Shown here one piece after another: positions 48,092-56,659 of a DNA stretch of 64,000 nt (its first letter is position 1; each line of letters begins with the position of its first letter). The DNA lies in the NCBI RefSeq assembly GCF_004348985.1, contig NZ_SMKW01000003.1, forward strand, positions 186,001 to 250,000. Reading direction: 5' to 3'. Source of the stretch: Saccharopolyspora elongata (lineage in GTDB: Bacteria; Actinomycetota; Actinomycetes; Mycobacteriales; Pseudonocardiaceae). The notes beneath the pieces were generated by a model. That model saw only the letters and a program-made list of their open reading frames with translations. It had not been told where the DNA came from and ran no database searches. Both the position numbers and the translations under genes were made by a program.

Positions 48092-49114
48092 ATGATCCGT
48101 CGTGCCAGTGCGCTAATCGCCTGCGCCGCAGCAGCGGCGCTGGTGTTCCCGCCGACCGCCTCGGCGGCCGAGGCCACCCCGGTCGCCACCGGGCTCGACA
48201 TCCCCTGGGGCCTGGCGTTTCTGCCCGACAACTCGGCGCTGTTCACCCAGCGCGACACCGGCCAGATCATGTCCTTGAAGGACGGACAGGTCACCGAGGT
48301 GCAGCGCATCGAGGACTCCCAGCCGACCGACGGCGAGGGCGGCCTGATGGGCATCGCCGCGTCGCCGGACTTCGCCTCGGACCAGACGGTCTTCGTCTTC
48401 TACAGCACCAGCGAGGACAACCGGATCGCCAAGCTGCGCCTCGGCGAGGCACCGCAGCCGATCCTGACCGGCATCAAGAAGAACCGGTTCCACAACGGCG
48501 GCCGGCTGGCCTTCGGCCCGGACGGAATGCTCTACGCCACCACCGGCGACGCCCAGGACCCGGACCACGCGCAGGACGTGAACTCGCTCAACGGCAAGAT
48601 CCTCCGCATGACGACCGATGGGAAACCCGCGCCGGACAACCCGTTCGGCGACTCGGTGGTCTACTCGATGGGCCACCGTAACCCGCAGGGTCTCGCCTGG
48701 GATTCGGCCGGGCGGCTGTTCTCGGCGGAACTGGGCCAGAACACCTGGGACGAGGTCAACCGCATCGAGGGCGGCAAGAACTACGGCTGGCCGGTGTGCG
48801 AGGGCACCTGCGGCAACGACGAGTACGTGGACCCGCTGGTCACCTGGAAGACGTCGGAGGCATCGCCCAGCGGCCTGGCCATCCACCAGGGCAACGTCTA
48901 CGTCGCGGCACTGCGCGGCCAGCGCCTGTGGCAGATCCCGCTCGCCGACGACGGCACCTTGGGCGAGCCGAAGGCGCTGTTCCAGGGCGAGTACGGCCGC
49001 CTGCGCACGCCCGTCGCGGCCCCGGACGGCACCCTCTGGGTGACCACGTCCAACCAGGACAACAACGGCGACCCCGGCCCCGACGACGACCAGATCCTCA
49101 GCATCACCCCGTGA
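48092..49114 (+). CDS. Secreted PQQ-type glucose/sorbosone dehydrogenase family protein
   Basis: A 340-residue protein with a Sec signal peptide (MIRRASALIACAAAAALVFP, cleavage after TASA) and a six-bladed beta-propeller: IPWGLAFLPDNSALFTQRD, GGLMGIAASPDF, FHNGGRLAFGPDGMLYATTG, MGHRNPQGLAWDSAGRLF, SAELGQNTWDEVNRI. These are the calcium- and PQQ-site motifs of soluble aldose sugar dehydrogenases. Two Cys (VCEGTCGND) could form a disulfide. It probably oxidises extracellular aldoses; PQQ supply is not encoded nearby. The ribosome site AGAAGGAGG is strong. Confidence 0.88.
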   Translation: MIRRASALIACAAAAALVFPPTASAAEATPVATGLDIPWGLAFLPDNSALFTQRDTGQIMSLKDGQVTEVQRIEDSQPTDGEGGLMGIAASPDFASDQTVFVFYSTSEDNRIAKLRLGEAPQPILTGIKKNRFHNGGRLAFGPDGMLYATTGDAQDPDHAQDVNSLNGKILRMTTDGKPAPDNPFGDSVVYSMGHRNPQGLAWDSAGRLFSAELGQNTWDEVNRIEGGKNYGWPVCEGTCGNDEYVDPLVTWKTSEASPSGLAIHQGNVYVAALRGQRLWQIPLADDGTLGEPKALFQGEYGRLRTPVAAPDGTLWVTTSNQDNNGDPGPDDDQILSITP

Positions 49115-49183
49115 AAACGCGGCGAGGGGCCTGACCAGAGGAAGGGCACCTTCAAGCGCAAGGGATTCGGGTGCCACGTCGGG

Positions 49184-49226
49184 GATGGTCGGGCGGTGTT
49201 GGGGGGCGACACACCGCCCGACCATC
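49184..49226. terminator. Bidirectional hairpin terminator
   Basis: Perfect 16-bp arms GATGGTCGGGCGGTGT (49184-49199) and ACACCGCCCGACCATC (49211-49226) between the convergent dehydrogenase and small-protein genes. Confidence 0.8.
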
Positions 49227-49288
49227 TGGTGCCCGACCGCCTCGGGGTTGACGGTGGGCAGGTTCGTGCTGGTGGGGGCACAGGCCGT

Positions 49289-49813
49289 CTATAGCTGCTG
49301 CAAGCCGAGCTGGATTCGGTGTAGCACCTCCGGATTCCGCGTCATCGCAGCCTGATCGTTGATAGGTACGACGGTTCCGGCAGTCGGCAGCAGTCGCTCG
49401 ACGTCGTCGGCGCGGCGTGGCAGTGGCGGTTCGGTGGGCGGCGTCGGGCGAATGGTGACCGGTCGCTGGAGATCAAGAGGCAGGAAGCACAGCGGATCAG
49501 GTTTCAGCACTGCGATCGGCGCATGAACATCGCCCGGAGTCGGCAGCGTCAGTACCGCACGCAGCGTCCACGCGGCGGTAGCGTGGTACTGCCACGACAC
49601 CAGCACAGGAGCGAACACATCCGCTCCCGGCATCGTCGGCGTCCGGTAGGCCGTCGCATCGTCCTCTCCGCGCAGGATCACAACATCCGCGCAGGTGGGC
49701 CACAAGTGCGCATGGGCGACTACCTCGGGGGCATCCTTCGGGCCGAACGCGTAGAACACTCCACCACGACGGCGTAGCTCGCGCAGCAGCTCATCAACTT
49801 CAGCGCGGTTCAT
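49289..49813 (-). CDS. Small conserved protein, paralogue of the IS-interrupted gene
   Basis: A 174-residue protein (ATG 49813, MNRAEVDELLRELRRRGGVF) with a Rossmann-like rhythm: FYAFGPKDAPEVVAHAHL, CADVVILRGEDDATAYRTP, VLVSWQYHATAAWTLRAVLT. The same blocks occur at 13726-14151. The family is not one I can name; it looks restricted to this type of actinobacterium. It is translated in overlap (14 bases) after a zinc-finger protein and lies opposite an XRE regulator, a cassette resembling XRE-linked differentiation or defence units. The C-terminal ~40 residues are absent from the first copy. Confidence 0.7.
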   Translation of the reverse strand: MNRAEVDELLRELRRRGGVFYAFGPKDAPEVVAHAHLWPTCADVVILRGEDDATAYRTPTMPGADVFAPVLVSWQYHATAAWTLRAVLTLPTPGDVHAPIAVLKPDPLCFLPLDLQRPVTIRPTPPTEPPLPRRADDVERLLPTAGTVVPINDQAAMTRNPEVLHRIQLGLQQL

Positions 49814-50039
49814 CGCCCGCTCCCGGCATTGGAATCCCAGCGAGCTTGTGCGCCTCGACGTTGCAGCGAGGGCAGGTAACCCACAGCCACGCCTCGACCG
49901 ACTCGTCGGAGAGAACCTGCGTGCCGCACAACGTGCTGATCCGCGTGCCCACCGGCCAGCCGTGACCGGGGCGCTCATCAGCGGTCGCGTGCCGCGCGCC
50001 GTCACCCGGTCGCCAGCTGAACGGATGTGGGCGGTACAT
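49800..50039 (-). CDS. Small zinc-finger protein
   Basis: A 79-residue protein, MYRPHPFSWRPGDGARHATA then TRISTLCGTQVLSDESVEAW and LWVTCPRCNVEAHKL. One Cys (TLCG) plus the CPRC knuckle and the AHKL His give a likely zinc site; this HPFxWxPxDGxRHA...CPxCN...AH pattern recurs in small proteins of Pseudonocardiaceae. ATG 50039 is chosen for the GGAGGTGA ribosome site 11 bases upstream. It is first in a two-gene operon and divergent from the XRE gene. Confidence 0.7.
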   Translation of the reverse strand: MYRPHPFSWRPGDGARHATADERPGHGWPVGTRISTLCGTQVLSDESVEAWLWVTCPRCNVEAHKLAGIPMPGAGDEPR

Positions 50040-50122
50040 CAACAATGGAATCACCTCCTGTGACAGCATCGACACTATGAGTTACTCGTGATCTGGAGGG
50101 ACAAGGAAGGGACAATGCCGGT

Positions 50123-51322
50123 ATGAACGCGGATGCGGGAGCGGGGGCCAGGATTGGTCGGCTCCGCAAGCTGGCCGGATGGACCCAGGCGCAGCTGGCG
50201 GGGCGCATCTTCGTCTCGACCAGCTTGGTCAAGAAGGTCGAACAGGGAAGGACACCGCCGAGCCCGGCCTTCGTCGCCGCGTGCGCGTCGGCGTTCGGCG
50301 TCGAGGTCCGCGAGCTCTACGGCGTGCAGGTCGCCGACAACATTTCCGAGTTCCACAGCGAAACTTCGGGGATCTCCGAGCTGCGGGTAGCACTTCAGTG
50401 CTTCGACGACCCGCAACCGGCGGATCCAGCCCTGAACCCGGAGAGCATCCGGAAACAACTCGATCGAGCCGAGTCCCTTCGCAAGGGGCAGAAATACGCC
50501 GAACTGGCGATGATTCTCCCGCAGGCGCTTCACCATCTCTTCGTGCACGTCGCCGAGACATCACCGACGACGTGGCAGGGTGAGCGGAACCGCGCACTGC
50601 TGCACGACGCGTATCGGCTCGCCGCGACCGTTGGAGGGCGATTCGGTCATCCGGACATCGCCGCAACCGCCTCCGAGCGACATGTGGTGCTCGCGCCCGC
50701 GACCGGTGACCCGCTTCGGAGCGCGGTGTCCGACTGGCACCGGTCGACGCACTTCCTGCAGAACGGCCATTACGCGGCTGGACTGCGGTTGCTCGATCGC
50801 GCCTTGCAACACGTCGAGGATCAACGGCCCGACGCCGCAGTTCATGGCGTCGCTGCGCAACTGCATCTCCGCGCAGCGGTCATGGCGGCGCGCAACGGTG
50901 ACGGCGAACGCGCCGACGACCACATCCGGGAAGCGCGAACAAGAGTCTCCCTGGGCGCGGTGACGGCCCCGTACTACAACACCGATGCCAGCGAGCTCAA
51001 CGTCGTGATCCACTGGTGCGCGGTACCGGTGGAGCGTTACGACGGCACCGAGGCCGTGACCCGCGCCAGTCGCGTAGCAGTCGCGGATGCGACACGACCG
51101 GAACGCGTGGGGCATCACCACATCGACCAAGCGCGTGCGTGGATGCTGCACGGCGACCGGGAAAAAGCGCTCGGAGAACTCAACATGGCGCGCCGGGTCT
51201 CGCCCCACCACACCCGCACGCACCCGTCCGTGCGCGAGACTGTTCGCGCGCTCGCGACCGCCGATCGACGCGCCACGACTTCCCTCGCCGGATTTGCACG
51301 CTGGGCCGGGATCCAGATCTGA
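50123..51322 (+). CDS. XRE regulator with TPR-like C-terminal domain
   Basis: A 399-residue protein. Residues ~8-65 are a Cro/CI helix-turn-helix (IGRLRKLAGWTQAQLAGRIF, STSLVKKVEQGRTPPSPAFV). The rest is helical with tetratricopeptide-like pairs (NGHYAAGLRLLDRALQHVED, DGERADDHIREARTRVS, DREKALGELNMARRVSPHH). Such regulators in actinobacteria often bind peptides or other small signals through the TPR part. It is divergent from the zinc-finger/small-protein operon, which it probably regulates, with an 83-base shared promoter region. Confidence 0.85.
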   Translation: MNADAGAGARIGRLRKLAGWTQAQLAGRIFVSTSLVKKVEQGRTPPSPAFVAACASAFGVEVRELYGVQVADNISEFHSETSGISELRVALQCFDDPQPADPALNPESIRKQLDRAESLRKGQKYAELAMILPQALHHLFVHVAETSPTTWQGERNRALLHDAYRLAATVGGRFGHPDIAATASERHVVLAPATGDPLRSAVSDWHRSTHFLQNGHYAAGLRLLDRALQHVEDQRPDAAVHGVAAQLHLRAAVMAARNGDGERADDHIREARTRVSLGAVTAPYYNTDASELNVVIHWCAVPVERYDGTEAVTRASRVAVADATRPERVGHHHIDQARAWMLHGDREKALGELNMARRVSPHHTRTHPSVRETVRALATADRRATTSLAGFARWAGIQI

Positions 51323-51358
51323 GCCAATGCCAAGCAAGAGGTTCGGAAGCAGCAAGGT

Positions 51359-51401
51359 GAAAGGCACCTTTCACCAAGTACGTTAGAGAAAGGTGCCTTT
51401 C
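51359..51401. terminator. Bidirectional hairpin terminator
   Basis: GAAAGGCACCTTTC (51359-51372) and GAAAGGTGCCTTTC (51388-51401) are exact reverse complements with a 15-nt loop, between convergent genes ending at 51322 and 51411. The stem ends in T-rich tracts on both strands. Confidence 0.8.
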
Positions 51402-51410
51402 GCGCTTCAT

Positions 51411-52154
51411 CTACTCCGGGAGGTACCAGTCGCGGGGTGGGTTGGAGACGCTGGGTGGCGTGCGCGGGATTCCGGGCTGGGCCGCCCAGCGGATGCCGTT
51501 GGCCAGGACGCGTCGGATCTCCGGCTGGTTGTACACCGGGTAGCGCTCGTCGCCGGGGCTGAAGTAGAAGATCCGGCCGCGGCCCCGGTTGAACGTCACG
51601 CCGGAGCGGAACACCTCGCCGCCGGTGAAGGAGCTGATGAAGATCAGCTCGTCCGGCGCCGGGATGTCGAAGAACTCGCCGTAGGTCTCCTGCTCGGGGA
51701 TCACCAGCGGGTTCGGCACGCCTTCGGCGATCGGGTGCGTCGGGTCGACCGTCCACACCACCTCGCGTTCGGCGGCGTTGCGCCAGCTCAGCGAGCAGGT
51801 GGTGCCGAGCAACCGGGTGAAGATCTTGGAGAAGTGCCCGGAGTGCAGCACCAGCAGGCCCATCCCGCTGAGCACGTGCCGCTGCACCCGGTCGACCACC
51901 TCGTCGTCGACCTGCCCGTGCGCCTTGTGGCCCCACCACAGCAGCACATCGGTGTCGGCCAGCACTTCCTCGGGCAGCCCGTGCTCCGGGTCGCTGAGCA
52001 GCGCGGTGCGCACCGTCGCGTCCGGCAGCTGCTCGCCGATCCCGGCGGCGATCGCGCCGTGGATGCCGCCGGGGTAGTATTCCGCCATCCCAGCGGGGTC
52101 CTGTGTGGACTCATGGACGCCTTCGTTCCACACGGTGATGCGAAGCGGGCTCAT
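51411..52154 (-). CDS. ThuA-domain protein
   Basis: A 247-residue ThuA-like protein with a class I glutamine amidotransferase-like fold: [60 protein letters not shown] and [20 protein letters not shown]. ThuA was defined in trehalose/sucrose catabolism of rhizobia and is common in sugar-oxidation loci, but its reaction is unknown. It is last in the operon with Gfo/Idh dehydrogenase and ABC permeases (ATGA overlap at 52151-52154), so it should act on the imported sugar derivative. Confidence 0.88.
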   Translation of the reverse strand: MSPLRITVWNEGVHESTQDPAGMAEYYPGGIHGAIAAGIGEQLPDATVRTALLSDPEHGLPEEVLADTDVLLWWGHKAHGQVDDEVVDRVQRHVLSGMGLLVLHSGHFSKIFTRLLGTTCSLSWRNAAEREVVWTVDPTHPIAEGVPNPLVIPEQETYGEFFDIPAPDELIFISSFTGGEVFRSGVTFNRGRGRIFYFSPGDERYPVYNQPEIRRVLANGIRWAAQPGIPRTPPSVSNPPRDWYLPE

Positions 52155-53236
52155 TCGACGACGATCTCCTTCTTCTCGGCGGCGGACTGGTAGCAGGCGT
52201 CGATCACCCGGGCGCGCTTCAGGGCGGTGGAACCGTCGTTGGCGGCCCACTCTTCCGGGTTCCGCAGTACGCGGACGAAGTTCTCCACGACCCCGGCGTG
52301 CGCGCGGCCCGGCTCGGCGGGCGGGGTGTAGTCCGCGATCTCGCCGTCGACGTCCCGGTACACGCGCAGGTCGCCGACCTTGGCCTTGGTCGCGCCGACG
52401 GCCCGCAGCTCGGCGCCGCCGTCGGTGCCCAGGACGCTGAAGTCGATCAGGTCGAGCGGGTCCCGGAACGCCGCCCACGAGGTCTCCAGCACGAGCGTGC
52501 CGCCGCCTTCCAGGCGGAGGAACGCCGCCGCGAAGTCCTCGACCTCGAACTTCGAGGCGGCCTCGCTCTTGGCGCTCCACTTCATCTCGCCGATGTCGCG
52601 GTGCCCGAGCTCGGCGTAGGTGACGGCGCTGACCGAGGTGACGCGCGGCTCGCCGAGCAGGAAGAGCGAGTAGTCGAGCACGTGCACGCCGATGTCGGCC
52701 AGCGGGCCGCCGCCGGACATCTCCTGGTTGGTGAACCAGCTGCCCAGCTTCGGGATGCCGCGCCGCCGCATCCAGGACGCCTTCGCGTAGTACGGGCGGC
52801 CCAGGTCGCCGCGGTGGATGATCTCGCCGAGGGCCTGGATGTCGCCGCGCAGCCGGTGGTTGAACACGATGTCCAGCACGCGTCCGGCCGAGCGCGCGGC
52901 GTCCACCATCTGCTGGCCCTCGACGCCGTTGCGCGCCAGCGGTTTCTCGCTGAGCACGTGCAGCCCGCGCTTCAGCGCGGCGATGGCGATCGGCGCGTGC
53001 AGGACGGTCGGGACGGCGATGCTGACCGCGTCCAGGCCCGGCAGCTCGATGAGCTTCTCCCAGCTCTCGAACAGTTGCTTCGCGCCGTACTGCTCGCCGA
53101 GCGAGGCGAGAAGGTCCGCCTCCTGCCCGGCGATCGCCACGATCTCGACGTCCGGGAGCGCCTGGTAGGCGGCGAGCGCCTGCTGGCCGGCCCAGCCGAT
53201 GCCGATGACTCCGACCCGAAGCGTGGGGTCGCTCAT
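52151..53236 (-). CDS. Gfo/Idh/MocA-family oxidoreductase (1)
   Basis: A 361-residue NAD(P)-dependent dehydrogenase: Rossmann start [40 protein letters not shown], and the catalytic Lys in [11 protein letters not shown]-terminal beta domain with [20 protein letters not shown]. The family oxidises sugars, inositols and related polyols. It is in the permease operon, 28 bases after the second permease, so oxidation of the imported substrate is its likely role. A second member (58056) leads the divergent operon. Confidence 0.9.
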   Translation of the reverse strand: MSDPTLRVGVIGIGWAGQQALAAYQALPDVEIVAIAGQEADLLASLGEQYGAKQLFESWEKLIELPGLDAVSIAVPTVLHAPIAIAALKRGLHVLSEKPLARNGVEGQQMVDAARSAGRVLDIVFNHRLRGDIQALGEIIHRGDLGRPYYAKASWMRRRGIPKLGSWFTNQEMSGGGPLADIGVHVLDYSLFLLGEPRVTSVSAVTYAELGHRDIGEMKWSAKSEAASKFEVEDFAAAFLRLEGGGTLVLETSWAAFRDPLDLIDFSVLGTDGGAELRAVGATKAKVGDLRVYRDVDGEIADYTPPAEPGRAHAGVVENFVRVLRNPEEWAANDGSTALKRARVIDACYQSAAEKKEIVVE

Positions 53237-53264
53237 GAACGGGACTCCTTCGTGAGAGGTGGGT

Positions 53265-54158
53265 TCAGCCCTTGATGGCGCCGGCGGTGAGCCCGGCGAC
53301 GATGCGCTTCTGGAAGATCAGCACCACGACCAGCAGCGGGATGGTGACGAGCACCGAGGCCGCGCTGATGGTGCCGATCGGTTGCTCGAACTCGTTGGTG
53401 CCGGCGAAGAACGCGATGGCGACCGGGACCGTCCGCGCCGCCGGGGTGGAGGTGAGCGTGACGGCGAGCAGGAACTCGTTCCACACCGAGATGAACACCA
53501 GGATCGCCGTGGTGGCCAGGCCCGGCACCGCCAGCGGCAGGATGATCTTGCGGAACGCCTGGAACGGCGTGGCCCCGTCGATCAGCGCCGATTCCTCCAG
53601 CTCGAACGGGATTTCGCGGAAGAACGAGGTGAGCACGAAGATCGCCATCGGCAGCGCGAAGGTGAGCTTCGGGATGATCAGCCCGGCCAGCGTGTCGTAG
53701 AGGCCGATGTCGCTCCAGATCTTGAACATCGGCGCGGCGATCGCGATGACCGGGAACGTGGTGACGGACAGGACGAGGCCCAGGATCAGGCCCTTGCGCG
53801 GCAGCTTCAGCCGCGCCAGTGCGTACGCGGCGAACGATGCGAACAGCAGCGCCAGCGCCGTGGTGACGATGCCGACCAGCACCGAATTCCCCAGCGCGGT
53901 CAGGAAGTTGCCGTTGTGGATGACGTCGAGGTAGTTCTGCAGCGACGGATCGGTGGGGTAGAGGCTGCCCGAGGACAGGTCGGCGCCGGTCTTCAGCGAC
54001 GTGTTGATCAGCCAGTAGAACGGTACCAGCGAGCCCAGCATGACCAGCGCGACGAACACCATCGTCACCGGCCGCAACCGGTTCCGGTCCGCCCGCCCGC
54101 GCTGCCGGGGCGCGGGCCGCGGTGGGGCGGGTTTCGGGGTTTCGAGGACCATCGCCAT
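53265..54158 (-). CDS. Carbohydrate ABC transporter permease (MalG-like)
   Basis: A 297-residue inner-membrane permease of six helices. The cytoplasmic EAA loop reads EESALIDGATPFQAFRKIIL-P, contacting the ATPase. N-terminal Pro/Arg-rich tail, first periplasmic loop LYPTDPSLQNYLDVIHNGNF typical of the MalG/CUT1 group. It pairs with the MalF-like protein whose stop overlaps its start by one base. No ATPase is encoded in the locus, so a shared MsiK-type ATPase is expected to energise it. Confidence 0.92.
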   Translation of the reverse strand: MAMVLETPKPAPPRPAPRQRGRADRNRLRPVTMVFVALVMLGSLVPFYWLINTSLKTGADLSSGSLYPTDPSLQNYLDVIHNGNFLTALGNSVLVGIVTTALALLFASFAAYALARLKLPRKGLILGLVLSVTTFPVIAIAAPMFKIWSDIGLYDTLAGLIIPKLTFALPMAIFVLTSFFREIPFELEESALIDGATPFQAFRKIILPLAVPGLATTAILVFISVWNEFLLAVTLTSTPAARTVPVAIAFFAGTNEFEQPIGTISAASVLVTIPLLVVVLIFQKRIVAGLTAGAIKG

Positions 54159-55078
54159 CAGGCCTCCCTGGAGACGTCGCGGATGTTGCCCCCGGCGAAG
54201 CGGATGTACACCAGTGACACCACCATCACGGTGCAGAACGTCAGGATGGACAGCGCCGAGCCCTGCCCGATCAGCCTGCCCTCGCGGAGTTCCTGGTAGG
54301 CGAGCATGGACATCGTCTGCGTCCCGTTGGCGCCCTTGGTGAGCACGAACGGCAGGTCGAAGATCCGCAGCGCGTCCAGCAGCCGGAAGATCGCGGCGAG
54401 CGCGATCGCCGGGCGCAGCAGCGGCAGCGTGACGTGCCAGAACGTCTGCCACCGGCCCGCGCCGTCGAGGTCGGCGGCCTCGTAGACGTCGGCGGGGATG
54501 ACCTGCAGGCCCGCCAGCACGAGCAGCGCCACGAACGGCGCGGTCTTCCAGACGTCGGCGACGATGATCACCGCCATGGCGTAGCCCGGCTCGGCCAGCC
54601 ACACCATGTCGCCGCCGGGCAGCCCCAGCCCGCGCAGGATCCCGGTCACCAGGCCGAGGTTCGACTCGAACATGGCCTGCCAGGTGATGGCGCTGACCAC
54701 GGTGAGCACGGCGTAGGGGATGAGCAGCGTGGAGCGGAGCAGGCCCCGGCCGCGGAACGCCATGTTGAGCAGCAGCGCCATCGCGACCCCGAGCACCACT
54801 TCCAGGCCCACCGAGACGATCGCGAACAGGAACGTCTGCCCGAAGGCGTGCCACCAGGCCGGGGAGACCAGCGCCTCCAGGTAGTTGCCCAGGCCGACGA
54901 ACTTCGACAGGCCCGCCTGCCGCACGCTGTAGACGTTCAGCGACAGCCAGATCGCGTAGCCGATCGGGACCGCCGCCACCAGGAACATGACGACCAGCGC
55001 GGGCGCGACCATCAGCACGGCGGTGCGCCGCTGCTGGTGGTCGACGCGCTGCTTCTTCGGCTTCGTCAAGGTGGTCAT
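54158..55078 (-). CDS. Carbohydrate ABC transporter permease (MalF-like)
   Basis: A 306-residue CUT1 permease with six helices: AVLMVAPALVVMFLVAAVPI first, then AFGQTFLFAIVSVGLEVVLG, and the EAA loop YEAADLDGAGRWQTFWHVTL-P. It forms the heterodimeric channel with the next gene product. It lies downstream of the binding protein but is separated from it by a 200-base gap filled by a structured repeat, which could separate expression levels of the binding protein and the channel. Confidence 0.92.
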   Translation of the reverse strand: MTTLTKPKKQRVDHQQRRTAVLMVAPALVVMFLVAAVPIGYAIWLSLNVYSVRQAGLSKFVGLGNYLEALVSPAWWHAFGQTFLFAIVSVGLEVVLGVAMALLLNMAFRGRGLLRSTLLIPYAVLTVVSAITWQAMFESNLGLVTGILRGLGLPGGDMVWLAEPGYAMAVIIVADVWKTAPFVALLVLAGLQVIPADVYEAADLDGAGRWQTFWHVTLPLLRPAIALAAIFRLLDALRIFDLPFVLTKGANGTQTMSMLAYQELREGRLIGQGSALSILTFCTVMVVSLVYIRFAGGNIRDVSREA

Positions 55079-55089
55079 GACACCTCATC

Positions 55090-55264
55090 TGTCTTACAAG
55101 CGGCGGTAGCCGCTTGCGGTGTGGGACTCAGCTGGCACCGCCGCGGGTTCTCAGGCGTCTTCTCGCGAGGACAGCCCCGACGTGGTGAATTGGCATTCAT
55201 GATGTCGGGGATCCCACAGCGAGAAGGCGTCTGAGGTTCCGCTACCTGCACCGCTATGCAAACC
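55090..55264. repeat. Structured intergenic repeat, copy B
   Basis: Second copy of the element at 985-1156 in the same plus-strand orientation, here between binding-protein and permease genes that are transcribed on the minus strand. Helices: AAGCGGC 55098-55104 / GCCGCTT 55109-55115; outer stem 55146-55166 with 55219-55240 (TCTCGC pairing GCGAGA); middle CCCCGAC 55175-55181 / GTCGGGG 55204-55210; apical TGAAT 55186-55190 / ATTCA 55195-55199 with loop TGGC. Compared with copy A, base pairs differ on both sides at many positions while pairing is kept. Confidence 0.75.
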
Positions 55265-55280
55265 ACTGTTGAAATGCTTT

Positions 55281-56564
55281 CTAGAAGGTTTCCTGGGCGG
55301 TTTTGATGTCCGCGGCCATCTTCTGCACGGCCGTCTCCACGTCGACCTGTCCGGCCAGCACCGGGTAGACGTTGCTGTTGATGGCCTTCGAGATCTGCGC
55401 GTACACCGGCGACTTCGGCCGCGGCTTGGCGCTGATCACGGACTGCTTCAGCTGCGTGATGAACGGGAGCGCGGCCTGCACCTCGGGGTCGTCGTAGGTG
55501 CTCGCCAAGACGGGCGCCTGGGCGTGCTTGAGGGCCATCGTCTTCTGGAAATCCGGGCTGGTGGCGTGGTCGATGAACGCCACGGCCCCGCCGACGTTGT
55601 CGGAGGCGGCGGCGATGGCCCAGTTCCAGCCGCCCAGCACGGCCGACGGCTTGCTGTTCTCGTCGAACGCGGGCAGCGGCGCGACGGCGGTGGCCGGCCC
55701 GGAGGCGGTCTGCTGGATCAGCTTGTACGCGCTGGGCCACTGGCGGAGGTGGCCGGCGGCGCCGGATTCGTAGGCGCGCCGCGAGGCGTCCTCCTCGTAG
55801 GTCAGCGAGGCGCGGTCGACGGCGCCGGATTGCACGCCGTCGGCCATCAGGTTCAGCACCGCGCGGGTCTGCGGCGAGTCGATGGTGATGGTGCCGTTCT
55901 CGTCGAGCACGGAACCGCCCGCGGAGTACAGCATTTCGAGGAAGTTCACCGTGAGGCCCTCGTACTGCTTGGCCTGGATCTCGACCTTGTTCTGCGGGTC
56001 CTGCTTCGCCTGCTCGTACACCTGCTTCCAGCTGGTCGGCGGCGGTACCCGGTCGTTGCGGTAGAACACCAGGCCCGCGTTGGTGTAGAACGGCGTGGCC
56101 CAGTAGCGGTCCGCGTAGCGCGAGGTTTCCAATGTGGACGGGATGAAGCCGTCCTTGCGCTGCTCGACCAGCTTGGTCTGGTCCTGCACCCAGCCCTGCG
56201 CGGCCCACTCGCTGACCCAGGTGACGTCCATCAGGTAGACGTCGCACTCGGACGAGCCGCCTTCGAGTCGCTGGATGGCCTGCGCCCGCGCGGCGTCGGT
56301 GTCCTGGCCGAGCTCGACGTAGCGGGCGGTGACGCCGGTTCCCCCGGCGTTGAAGGAATCCGTCAGCGTCTTGAACACCCCGGTGTCCCGGATGCCGCAG
56401 GCGGTCACCTCGCCCGCGGCGCCCTGCGCGGCGGCCGGTTCGACGACCTTCGCGTCGGGCGCCTGCTCGGCGGTCGGGCCGGCGGGCGATCCGCCCGCGC
56501 AGCCCGCGAGCGCGAGCACGGTGGTCACGGCGATTGCTTGGGACGCGGCGCTTCTCAGCCTCAT
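55281..56564 (-). CDS. Extracellular sugar-binding lipoprotein
   Basis: A 427-residue binding protein with a lipoprotein signal (MRLRSAASQAIAVTTVLALA, lipobox ALAGC at Cys22) and a family 1 solute-binding fold: DSFNAGGTGVTARYVELGQD, ECDVYLMDVTWVSEWAAQGW, RYWATPFYTNAGLVFYRND, LGGWNWAIAAASDN. It is anchored outside the membrane and delivers a sugar or polyol to the MalF/MalG-like channel. First gene of the uptake operon on this strand; the ROK regulator gene is upstream. Confidence 0.92.
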   Translation of the reverse strand: MRLRSAASQAIAVTTVLALAGCAGGSPAGPTAEQAPDAKVVEPAAAQGAAGEVTACGIRDTGVFKTLTDSFNAGGTGVTARYVELGQDTDAARAQAIQRLEGGSSECDVYLMDVTWVSEWAAQGWVQDQTKLVEQRKDGFIPSTLETSRYADRYWATPFYTNAGLVFYRNDRVPPPTSWKQVYEQAKQDPQNKVEIQAKQYEGLTVNFLEMLYSAGGSVLDENGTITIDSPQTRAVLNLMADGVQSGAVDRASLTYEEDASRRAYESGAAGHLRQWPSAYKLIQQTASGPATAVAPLPAFDENSKPSAVLGGWNWAIAAASDNVGGAVAFIDHATSPDFQKTMALKHAQAPVLASTYDDPEVQAALPFITQLKQSVISAKPRPKSPVYAQISKAINSNVYPVLAGQVDVETAVQKMAADIKTAQETF

Positions 56565-56659
56565 CGATGATCATCTCCGCTTCGCGGTTCGGGACATCGG
56601 GATCGCGCGTCGGCGTCCCGGTTCCGGGGCAGAACTGCGGCGTGAGACGGCTCAAATAG

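Noticed and set aside
49131..49170. Relationship of GGGCACCTT at 49145 to the terminator at 51359
   Set aside because: The shared short string is within the range expected by chance and lacks the pairing arm.
55075..55265. Protein-coding reading of repeat copy B (and the parallel peptide in copy A)
   Set aside because: Both copies translate to a similar Cys/Pro-rich peptide on the minus strand, but there is no start with a ribosome site and the conservation follows base-pairing rather than codon positions.
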